From contig CAKSJU010000031.1 of the NCBI GenBank assembly GCA_934463455.1, positions 1-20,206 of the forward strand: a stretch of 20,206 nt of DNA, given 5' to 3'. Shown here piece by piece: positions 7,532-12,952 of this stretch; the first letter of the stretch is position 1, and the number at the start of each line of letters is the position of its first letter. This DNA is from an uncultured Clostridia bacterium (GTDB taxonomy: Bacteria > Bacillota > Clostridia > UBA1381). Under the pieces are notes generated by a model. The model was given only the letters and a program-made list of their open reading frames with translations. It did not search any database and had not been told where the DNA came from. The position numbers and the translations under genes were made by a program.

Positions 7532-7987
7532 ATGGATATTGAAATTAAGGAATGTTTAATCGGCGGATACAATATTTTCCCGGATATGTTCTTAAGCACT
7601 TTTCCCGAATGTGTAATATCAAACCGTTTTCTTCATGATGATAAGGACGGCTTTGAAAAGCATTTGAACTATGATTTTGTTTACGGACTTATATTTGATG
7701 TTTCAATTTACCGCGGAAGAGGAAGTCTTATCGATTGTCCGAGATACGGAGAGTATGTAAAAAAGCTTATTGACTTAAAAGAAAAATACCATAATTTCTT
7801 CTGTGACGGAAAGCTTATATGCGCTTTTGACTATACTTTGCCGTCGGGTGTTTTGGCTGCGATATATGAGTATAACGAAAGTAAAATAATAGCGGTATGC
7901 AACAACGGCGATGAGGAAAAAGAGTTTAGCGTTTCAGATAACACAGTTAAGTTAAAAAGCGATGCGGTAACGGTAATTGAGCTGTAA
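7532..7987 (+). CDS. Small orphan protein resembling the C-terminal end of a larger glycosidase-like protein
   Basis: A 151-residue soluble protein starting 12 nt after the lactonase, with AAAGGTG as ribosome site. The middle (NYDFVYGLIFDVSIYRGRGSL, then CPRYGEYVKKLIDLKEKYHNFF) recalls the end of the barrel in large uncharacterised glycosidase-like proteins (DUF6259-like, from memory and not confirmed). The last about 45 residues (IYEYNESKIIAVCNNGD...VTVIEL) look like the C-terminal beta domain that follows such barrels. No acid/base and nucleophile pair is present, so it is probably not a complete enzyme. It may be the surviving tail of a deleted gene that kept its translation signals, or a free-standing domain. 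It sits in frame with its own start inside an otherwise metabolic operon. Product assignment is weak; the reading frame itself is well supported by spacing and codon use. Confidence 0.5.
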   Translation: MDIEIKECLIGGYNIFPDMFLSTFPECVISNRFLHDDKDGFEKHLNYDFVYGLIFDVSIYRGRGSLIDCPRYGEYVKKLIDLKEKYHNFFCDGKLICAFDYTLPSGVLAAIYEYNESKIIAVCNNGDEEKEFSVSDNTVKLKSDAVTVIEL

Positions 7988-8008
7988 TCGTGACAGCGGA
8001 AAGATAAA

Positions 8009-8066
8009 GTCTGAATAAAATCGCCCATAGCAGCGTCGTACAGCATGGAAAGGAATGGTTATAAAA
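8009..8066 (+). repeat. Shortened second copy of the operon leader element
   Basis: GTCTGAATAAAATCGCCCATAG at 8009-8030 matches the left end at 6701 with one change in 22. GTCGTACAGCATGG then parallels GGCGTACAGCAC, and GGAAAGGAATGG parallels the GGAGAGGAATGG ribosome-site region before the lactonase. The right inverted repeat is absent. The copy ends at the ATG of the dehydratase. Confidence 0.6.
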
Positions 8067-9227
8067 ATGAAAGTTACGGATATAAAAACTTTTGCGGTAG
8101 ATTGCTTTCGTACAAATTGGGTATTTGTCAAGGTATATACCGATGAGGGGATAGACGGAGTCGGAGAGGCTACGCTCGAATATAAGGAAAAAGCACTTTT
8201 CGGCGCGGTTGAGCACATCAAAGAGTATTTGACAGGGAAAAATCCGTTGAATATTGAGGAGCATTGGCATAATATTTACCGTGACGCATATTGGCGCGGC
8301 GGAGCTGTTTTGATGAGTGCGCTTTCTGCTGTTGAAACGGCACTTTGGGATATTCTTGGAAAGAGTCTGGGAGTGCCTGTTTATCAGCTTATGGGTGGAA
8401 AGGTGCATGACAAAGTAAGAATTTATGTTAACGGTTGGTTTGCGGGTGCAAAGACACCAAAGGAATTCGGCGAAAAGGCAAAAATAGCGGTAAAAAAGGG
8501 AATAACCGCAATGAAATGGGATCCGTTCGGAAAGAGTTACCTGGAAATCTCAAATGAAGATTTGAATACGGCACTTGAATGTATATCGGAGGTCAGAGAC
8601 GCGGCAGGTGACGATGTTGACCTTTTGATTGAGGGACACGGCAGATTTAATATTCCTACAGGCATTAAGATTGCAAAGGAGCTTGAACAATTTCATCCAA
8701 TGTTCTTTGAGGAGCCTGTTCCGCCGGATAATCTTGACGCATTAAAGGCGGTAAGGGATAAATCACCCGTCGCAATTTCCGCAGGTGAGCGGCTTTATAC
8801 AAGGTGGGATTATAAGAGAATGTTTGATTTGATGGCGGCAGATTATATCCAGCCGGATATTTCGCATGCCGGCGGAATTATGGAGCTTAAGAAAATTGCA
8901 GCAGAAGCAGAATGCAGATATATTCCGTTTGCTCCGCACAATCCGTCGGGGCCGGTGGCGAATGCGGCAACCCTTCAGCTTGCGGCAAGCTGCCCGAACT
9001 TTTGTATTCTGGAGATAATGTATTCGGACGTGGAATACAGAAAGAATATAACAAACGAAAGTCTTGAATATTCGGACGGATATATGAAAATTCCCGATAA
9101 ACCGGGTCTTGGCATAGAGATAAATGAAGATGAGTGTCTGAAGCATCCGTATCAGGTGCATACGTTGAGACATTATACCGGGGCATTAACGGATATACGA
9201 CCGCCTAAGACGGAATTTTATTTTTAA
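8067..9227 (+). CDS. Enolase-superfamily sugar-acid dehydratase (galactonate dehydratase-like)
   Basis: This 386-residue mandelate racemase/muconate lactonizing-type enzyme is predicted to dehydrate an aldonate to a 2-keto-3-deoxy acid. It aligns by eye with E. coli galactonate dehydratase DgoD at a constant offset of about six residues. Metal ligands are Glu189 (LLIEGHGRF, where DgoD has Asp), Glu215 (FFEEPV) and Glu241 (SAGERLYTRWDY). The acid His191 and the His291-Asp264 dyad (APHNPSGP, QPDISHAGG) are conserved. The capping loop and the stretch KWDPFG (150-155) differ from DgoD, so the substrate may not be galactonate. I start at the ATG at 8067, giving MKVTDIKTF, the usual family start, with GGAAAGGA at 8047-8054 about 12 nt away. 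An ATG at 8055 would touch that site directly. Third gene of the operon, preceded by a short copy of the operon's leader. Confidence 0.88.
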   Translation: MKVTDIKTFAVDCFRTNWVFVKVYTDEGIDGVGEATLEYKEKALFGAVEHIKEYLTGKNPLNIEEHWHNIYRDAYWRGGAVLMSALSAVETALWDILGKSLGVPVYQLMGGKVHDKVRIYVNGWFAGAKTPKEFGEKAKIAVKKGITAMKWDPFGKSYLEISNEDLNTALECISEVRDAAGDDVDLLIEGHGRFNIPTGIKIAKELEQFHPMFFEEPVPPDNLDALKAVRDKSPVAISAGERLYTRWDYKRMFDLMAADYIQPDISHAGGIMELKKIAAEAECRYIPFAPHNPSGPVANAATLQLAASCPNFCILEIMYSDVEYRKNITNESLEYSDGYMKIPDKPGLGIEINEDECLKHPYQVHTLRHYTGALTDIRPPKTEFYF

Positions 9228-9246
9228 AAAGGAGCGGATTAACAGT

Positions 9247-10023
9247 ATGAATGCAGTTTTAATTACCGGAGCCTGCAAAAACACCGGTGTTGCAATAGTT
9301 GATGAATTTGCCGAAAACGGAAAGCCGGTGGTTTTTACCGGCAGAAATGAAAAAGAGGTACTTTTTGCAAAGAGTGAATATAAAAAAAAGTTTCCCGATG
9401 CTGAAATTATCGGTTATACAGTAAATTCTGTTACGGAGCAAAAGAGTGTTGATGAAAATTCGGTTTATAAAATGTTTGAGTATTTTGACAAAAACAATAT
9501 CTTTATTGAAACGCTGGTGTTAAATGCGGCAGACCAGGGATTGGGCATTAAGGCGTTTGAAAATCCGCTTTCGGATTTTGCGCGCGTCATTAATACAAAT
9601 ATGATTTGGGATTATTGCCTGGCTGTCGAAGCGGCGAAAAGAATGAAGGAAAACGGCGGAGGAAATATAATTTTTATTAATTCGAATACTGCCTACAGAG
9701 CTATTCCGGACAGGATTGCATATTCGGCGTCAAAAAGCGGACAGCTCGGAATGATGAGAGCAATGGCACTTGATTTCGGAAAGTATAATATAAGAGTAAA
9801 TGCAGTTTTGCCGGGAATGATAAAAACCGACAGGTGGGAACAAAATCCTGATTTTTATAAAAACGTGCCGTCGCTCTATACTCCGATAGGCGATGTGGCA
9901 GTAGGCAAGGATATTGCCGAGGCTGCTTGGTATTTTGCAGAGCATGCGAGAAATACAACAGGTGCGGAACTGGTGGTTGACGGAGGTAATATGATTCAGC
10001 TGTATCCGATAATCAAGGCATAA
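9247..10023 (+). CDS. Short-chain dehydrogenase/reductase (SDR), probably sugar or sugar-acid dehydrogenase
   Basis: A classical SDR of 258 residues with a Rossmann fold. It has the cofactor motif TGACKNTG (7-14), LNAAD (92-96) in place of NNAG, catalytic Ser146, and Tyr159-x-x-x-Lys163 (YSASK) at the normal spacing of 13 after Ser. The LPGMIKTD segment and C-terminal VDGGN are also typical. The residues after beta-2 (FTGRN, 30-34) suggest NADP(H) use, but this is not secure. It follows the dehydratase after 19 nt with AAAGGAG as ribosome site, and is the last gene before a terminator. In context it likely oxidises a sugar to its lactone, or reduces or oxidises a keto-deoxy intermediate. FabG-like functions are less likely given the neighbours. 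Confidence 0.87.
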   Translation: MNAVLITGACKNTGVAIVDEFAENGKPVVFTGRNEKEVLFAKSEYKKKFPDAEIIGYTVNSVTEQKSVDENSVYKMFEYFDKNNIFIETLVLNAADQGLGIKAFENPLSDFARVINTNMIWDYCLAVEAAKRMKENGGGNIIFINSNTAYRAIPDRIAYSASKSGQLGMMRAMALDFGKYNIRVNAVLPGMIKTDRWEQNPDFYKNVPSLYTPIGDVAVGKDIAEAAWYFAEHARNTTGAELVVDGGNMIQLYPIIKA

Positions 10024-10030
10024 AAAGTTC

Positions 10031-10096
10031 AAAATGCACGCAAATCCCGTAGGGGCAACCCTACGGACTCCGCGTGCATTTTAATTGATTTTTTCG
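10031..10096 (+). terminator. Terminator of the sugar-acid operon with nested hairpin
   Basis: The outer stem AAAATGCACGC (10031-10041) / GCGTGCATTTT (10072-10082) encloses an inner perfect hairpin CCGTAGGG-GCAA-CCCTACGG (10047-10066). The outer stem runs into TTTTAATTGATTTTTT. The inner GTAGGG/CCCTAC unit resembles palindromic repeats common in intergenic DNA of gut Clostridia (from memory). Confidence 0.75.
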
Positions 10097-10114
10097 TAAT
10101 TTATTCACTCATCC

Positions 10115-10146
10115 AAAAAACCGTGCATTTGTACGCACAGTTTTTT
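10115..10146 (-). terminator. Terminator of the phosphoribosyltransferase transcript
   Basis: Read on the minus strand, AAAAAACTGTGC pairs with GCACGGTTTTTT (one mismatch) around a short loop and ends in six T. It lies 12 nt after the stop of the adenine-type phosphoribosyltransferase. Confidence 0.75.
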
Positions 10147-10158
10147 ACATCTTTAATT

Positions 10159-10719
10159 TTATTTTATTGTTCCATCCGCATTGAACAACGGGAGCGGCTC
10201 AAGGACAGTTATATCTTCACGTCCGATTGCGTCACCTTCGGCAAGTATTGCCATTTTTCCGACAATTTTACCGCCTGCTTTTTCAACGAGATGTTCAATA
10301 GCTTCAAGTGATTCTCCCGTGCTTATTACGTCATCAACAATAAGAACACGCTTGTTTTCCATAAGCTTTTTTTCGCGCTCGCCGATGCACAAAATTTGTT
10401 CATGGTCGGTAGTTATAGAATTAACATTTACTTTTATTACATTTTTCATATATACTTTCGGACCTTTGCGGGCGACGATGTATTCGTTTTCGCCAAGCTG
10501 GCGCGCCATTTCGTGAATGAGCGGAATACTCTTTGCTTCGGCGGTGATAAGTATATCGTGCTCGGGGGCTTTTTTTACAAGCTCTCTTGCACAGTTGACA
10601 GTAAGTTCAACATCGCCGAAAATTATGAATGCGGCAATGGACAGGCTGTCGCTGACGGGGAAAAGCTCCAGGTCGCGTTCAACTCCGGCAACTTTTAATT
10701 TATACGTCAGATTTTCCAT
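10159..10719 (-). CDS. Adenine phosphoribosyltransferase-like protein
   Basis: A 186-residue type I phosphoribosyltransferase, which joins a purine base to the ribose phosphate of PRPP in salvage. The PRPP motif is VLIVDDVISTGES (125-137), with ITAEAKSIPL (58-67) matching the VGTEARG-type loop of adenine phosphoribosyltransferase and a flexible-loop region around KGPKVYM. The N-terminal hood is short. The overall pattern is closest to adenine enzymes (COG0503), but the base specificity cannot be proven by eye; xanthine or a regulatory relative such as PurR-type is possible, though there is no DNA-binding domain. Its ribosome site is GAAGGGATG upstream of the ATG. It follows upp at about 94 nt and carries its own copy of the 25-bp inverted repeat, so it may be in the upp operon or separately controlled. 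Confidence 0.75.
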   Translation of the reverse strand: MENLTYKLKVAGVERDLELFPVSDSLSIAAFIIFGDVELTVNCARELVKKAPEHDILITAEAKSIPLIHEMARQLGENEYIVARKGPKVYMKNVIKVNVNSITTDHEQILCIGEREKKLMENKRVLIVDDVISTGESLEAIEHLVEKAGGKIVGKMAILAEGDAIGREDITVLEPLPLFNADGTIK

Positions 10720-10756
10720 TTACAGGTCATCCCTTCATTATTTTACTTTGTAGCTG

Positions 10757-10781
10757 ATTGTAAAACTGAATTTTCACAATT
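10757..10781. promoter_or_regulatory. 25-bp inverted repeat before the adenine-type phosphoribosyltransferase
   Basis: ATTGTAAAA (10757-10765), seven bases, then TTCACAATT (10773-10781). The half-sites are inverted copies of AATTGT(A/G)AAA. The element ends 37 nt from the ATG and is the twin of the one before upp; the similarity continues toward the gene for about 20 nt more. It could be an operator or a weak RNA hairpin in the leader. Confidence 0.55.
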
Positions 10782-10813
10782 AAAGTGCTAAGTTTTAAAA
10801 TCGTCTCGAATCT

Positions 10814-11443
10814 TTAAAGCGTTCCGAACAATCTGTCGCCGGCGTCTCCGAGTCCGGGAACGATATATCCGTTTTCGTTAAGCCGTTCGTCTACCGAACC
10901 GCAGAATATATCAACATCGGGATGTGCGGCTCTTACCGCTTCAATTCCCTGCGGTGCTGCTATTATGCAGACAAGCTTAATTCTTTTTGCGCCTCTTTGT
11001 TTTATAAAGTTAATTGCAGCCGCAGCACTTCCGCCTGTTGCAAGCATAGGATCGAGAACAAGCACTTGTCTTTCGGAAATATCGGTAGGGAGCTTGCAGT
11101 AATATTCTACAGGTTCTAATGTTTCTTCATTTCTGTAAAGACCGATATGTCCTACCTTTGCGGCAGGTATCAGGTTCTGAAGTGCGTCTACCATGCCGAG
11201 TCCGGCTCTTAAAATCGGAACGAGAGCAACCTGACGGTCAATTCTCTTTCCTGTCATTTTTGTAATTGGTGTTTCAAGCTCAAAATCCTCTAATGTTAAA
11301 TCCTTTGTAGCTTCATATCCGAGCAGAAGACCTATTTCGTATGCGCAATCCCGGAAATCCTTAACGCTTGTGTCTTTATCGCGCATGATTGACAGCTTGT
11401 GAGCAACCAGCGGATGATTGATTATGTGTACCTGATTATCCAT
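10814..11443 (-). CDS. upp: Uracil phosphoribosyltransferase
   Basis: This enzyme converts uracil and PRPP to UMP in pyrimidine salvage in the cytoplasm. The 209-residue length is the family norm. Diagnostic parts are the N-terminal INHPLVAHKLS, PILRAGLGM (76-84), the PRPP-binding DPMLATGGS (131-139) and the uracil-binding C terminus GYIVPGLGDAGDR (192-204). An upstream in-frame ATG at 11458 would add MEEHI, but it overlaps the GGAGGA ribosome site. The ATG at 11443 lies 7 nt after that site and gives the usual family start, so I choose it. A strong promoter at 11561-11589 and a leader hairpin at 11521-11540 precede it. It is probably the first gene of a transcript running into the adenine-type phosphoribosyltransferase. 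Confidence 0.95.
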   Translation of the reverse strand: MDNQVHIINHPLVAHKLSIMRDKDTSVKDFRDCAYEIGLLLGYEATKDLTLEDFELETPITKMTGKRIDRQVALVPILRAGLGMVDALQNLIPAAKVGHIGLYRNEETLEPVEYYCKLPTDISERQVLVLDPMLATGGSAAAAINFIKQRGAKRIKLVCIIAAPQGIEAVRAAHPDVDIFCGSVDERLNENGYIVPGLGDAGDRLFGTL

Positions 11444-11477
11444 AATATGTTCCTCCATAGTATTTTATTCGCAGATA

Positions 11478-11502
11478 ATTGTAAAATTAACGATTCACAA
11501 TT
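11478..11502. promoter_or_regulatory. 25-bp inverted repeat in the upp leader
   Basis: ATTGTAAAA (11478-11486), seven bases, TTCACAATT (11494-11502): the same half-sites and spacing as at 10757-10781, with unrelated central bases. It ends 34 nt from the upp ATG and lies within the predicted leader RNA, downstream of the promoter. Confidence 0.55.
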
Positions 11503-11515
11503 GCCTGATTTTATT

Positions 11516-11540
11516 ACATCAAAAAAGGGCGAAAAGCCCA
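11516..11540 (-). terminator. Terminator-like hairpin in the upp leader (possible attenuator)
   Basis: Read on the minus strand: GGGC-TTTTC-GCCC followed directly by TTTTTTG. There is no minus-strand gene upstream of it, and it lies between the upp promoter and upp, so its likely use is premature termination. It would begin only about 13 nt after the predicted start of the transcript. The stem is just four G/C pairs (six with flanking A/T pairs), so strength is uncertain. Confidence 0.5.
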
Positions 11541-11560
11541 TTTCATGATTTTCCTACTCT

Positions 11561-11589
11561 ATTATATAACAAAATTTGACTTTTGTCTA
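11561..11589 (-). promoter_or_regulatory. upp: Promoter of upp
   Basis: On the minus strand: TAGACA (11589-11584), 17-nt spacer, TATAAT (11566-11561). One mismatch to the sigma-A consensus overall. Transcription would begin near 11554, about 110 nt before the upp ATG. Confidence 0.75.
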
Positions 11590-11649
11590 TTCTTTTTTTA
11601 AAAATTATATACAAAATTTAAAACCAAAGCATGACCATGTAAAAAAGTC

Positions 11650-11714
11650 AGCAGGATTTCTAAAGAAATAGCAGGATTTTGTATTTCAATTCATCTTAAA
11701 ATATTGTACAATAT
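11650..11714 (+). promoter_or_regulatory. Candidate promoter and activator site of the DUF4886 gene
   Basis: AGCAGGATTT occurs twice, at 11650-11659 and 11670-11679, exactly 20 bp apart, just before a weak -35 (TTTCAA, 11684-11689), a 17-nt spacer and TACAAT (11707-11712). The -10 sits in a perfect 14-bp palindrome, ATATTGTACAATAT (11701-11714). Two direct repeats two helical turns apart upstream of a weak -35 is the usual look of an AraC-type activated promoter; the cognate protein is unknown. Confidence 0.45.
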
Positions 11715-11807
11715 ACATAGCAAAACACATGAAATAAAAAGTAAATAAACCGAATGAAGCAACAAAAAGTGAATAATGACTAAAAACAGTATTATATGGA
11801 GGATAAA

Positions 11808-12530
11808 ATGAATATTTTAGCAATTGGAAACAGCTTTTCCCAGGATGCCACAAGATATATTAACGCTATAGCGAAGGCAGATAATGTTGATTTGACAGTG
11901 GTAAATTTATATATTGGAGGATGCTCGCTTAAAAGACATTATTTGAATATGCAGTCTGATTCTAAAGAATATGAACTGGAGTATAATGGTGAAAATACAG
12001 GTTTTTTTGTATCTCTCAAAGAAGCTGTAACAAACAGACAATGGGACTACATAACCTTGCAGCAAGTAAGTCAGGATAGTATCGATTATAAAACATATCA
12101 GCCGTACCTGAATGAACTTGCTGCATTTATACGGAAGGAATGTCCGGAATCCAAAATAGTGATTCATCAAACATGGGCGTATGAAAATGGAAGTGACAAA
12201 TTATGTAAAGAATTAGGATATACTATACAGGATGAAATGTTTAAGGATTTGAAGTCGGCATATGATAAAGCAAGTGAGGATATACAGGCGGATATGATAA
12301 TTCCTTCGGGAATGTTGTTTCAGATTATGATAAAAAAAGGTATGAAAATTCACAGGGATACGTTTCATGCTACTTATGGTCTCGGAAGGTATTCATTGGG
12401 ATTGTTGTGGTATTTAAAATTGACCGGCAGAAGTATTCGAAACAATACATTTTGTGAATTTGATGAAAATGTTTCGGAAAATGATGCTGCTCTCGTAAAG
12501 GAAATAGTTGAGGGCTTTAGCTGCAATTAA
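11808..12530 (+). CDS. DUF4886-type SGNH hydrolase
   Basis: A 240-residue protein of the SGNH (GDSL-like) fold with block I ILAIGNSFSQDATRYI near the N terminus (Ser in GNSFS as the nucleophile candidate). A block with WDYITLQQVSQDS follows, then DTFHATYGLGRYSLGL near the C terminus, where the His could be the catalytic one. This is the DUF4886 pattern as I know it; such proteins are usually annotated as putative esterases of glycan loci. No signal peptide is seen, so it acts inside the cell. I choose the ATG at 11808 because GGAGG (11798-11802) precedes it by 5 nt; an ATG at 11796 overlaps that site. The gene lies about 420 nt before a much larger secreted SGNH esterase, suggesting sequential deacetylation outside and inside, by inference. 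Confidence 0.75.
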   Translation: MNILAIGNSFSQDATRYINAIAKADNVDLTVVNLYIGGCSLKRHYLNMQSDSKEYELEYNGENTGFFVSLKEAVTNRQWDYITLQQVSQDSIDYKTYQPYLNELAAFIRKECPESKIVIHQTWAYENGSDKLCKELGYTIQDEMFKDLKSAYDKASEDIQADMIIPSGMLFQIMIKKGMKIHRDTFHATYGLGRYSLGLLWYLKLTGRSIRNNTFCEFDENVSENDAALVKEIVEGFSCN

Positions 12531-12952
12531 CAGTTAAAAGAACATCGGGAAGAGTTTTTATGACATTAAATAAATTGATGCAGTCTCAAATACTTCCCGA
12601 AGCGGAGTGCTCTGTTTCACCTTTGAAAAAACAAGACATAATTTACTTATTATGACGGATATTGCTTTGGATATTTCAGAAAATGATGATAACTAACGTT
12701 CATTCGCTATGAATGATCACCTGATTATGACAGATGATTATTCAGAAATGCGATTTGAGCGGAAAGAACAGGTTGAGAAGTTTGTTTACGAGGGAATATT
12801 TATCATCGAAGCTTACCACACTTTTCCGGAATAATTCAAAACTTCACACAAAGCATTTATGCATAACCTTATACTTGGCCGTACAATCGCAAAAACTCTA
12901 TGTTTTTAGAATTTTTGTGCGTGTATAACATATATAAAAAAGGAGTGATTTT
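12531..12952 (+). other. Intergenic region, possibly with gene remnants
   Basis: This 422-nt stretch holds no convincing gene. An inverted repeat TCGGGAAG (12545-12552) / CTTCCCGA (12593-12600) could end the upstream transcript but lacks a T run. A 41-codon frame starts at an ATG near 12710 (MNDHLIMTDDYSEMRFERKE...) and ends at about 12834; it has no clear ribosome site and no family I recognise. A similar peptide start (MTDIALDISENDDN, about 12653-12697) lies just before it, so this may be decayed coding DNA. No strong promoter for the downstream gene was found. Confidence 0.4.

Noticed and set aside
10159..10719. Possible PurR-type regulator instead of a salvage enzyme
   Set aside because: The phosphoribosyltransferase domain fills the whole protein; the N-terminal winged helix of PurR is missing.
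12600..12611. GCGGAGTGCT resembling in reverse the AGCACTCCGG at 6775
   Set aside because: Only about nine bases match and neither end repeat is present, so I cannot claim a further copy of the leader element.
12734..12928. A 64-codon plus-strand reading frame (MIIQKCDL...)
   Set aside because: It has no ribosome site, an odd residue composition and overlaps another weak frame; treated as non-coding or decayed DNA.
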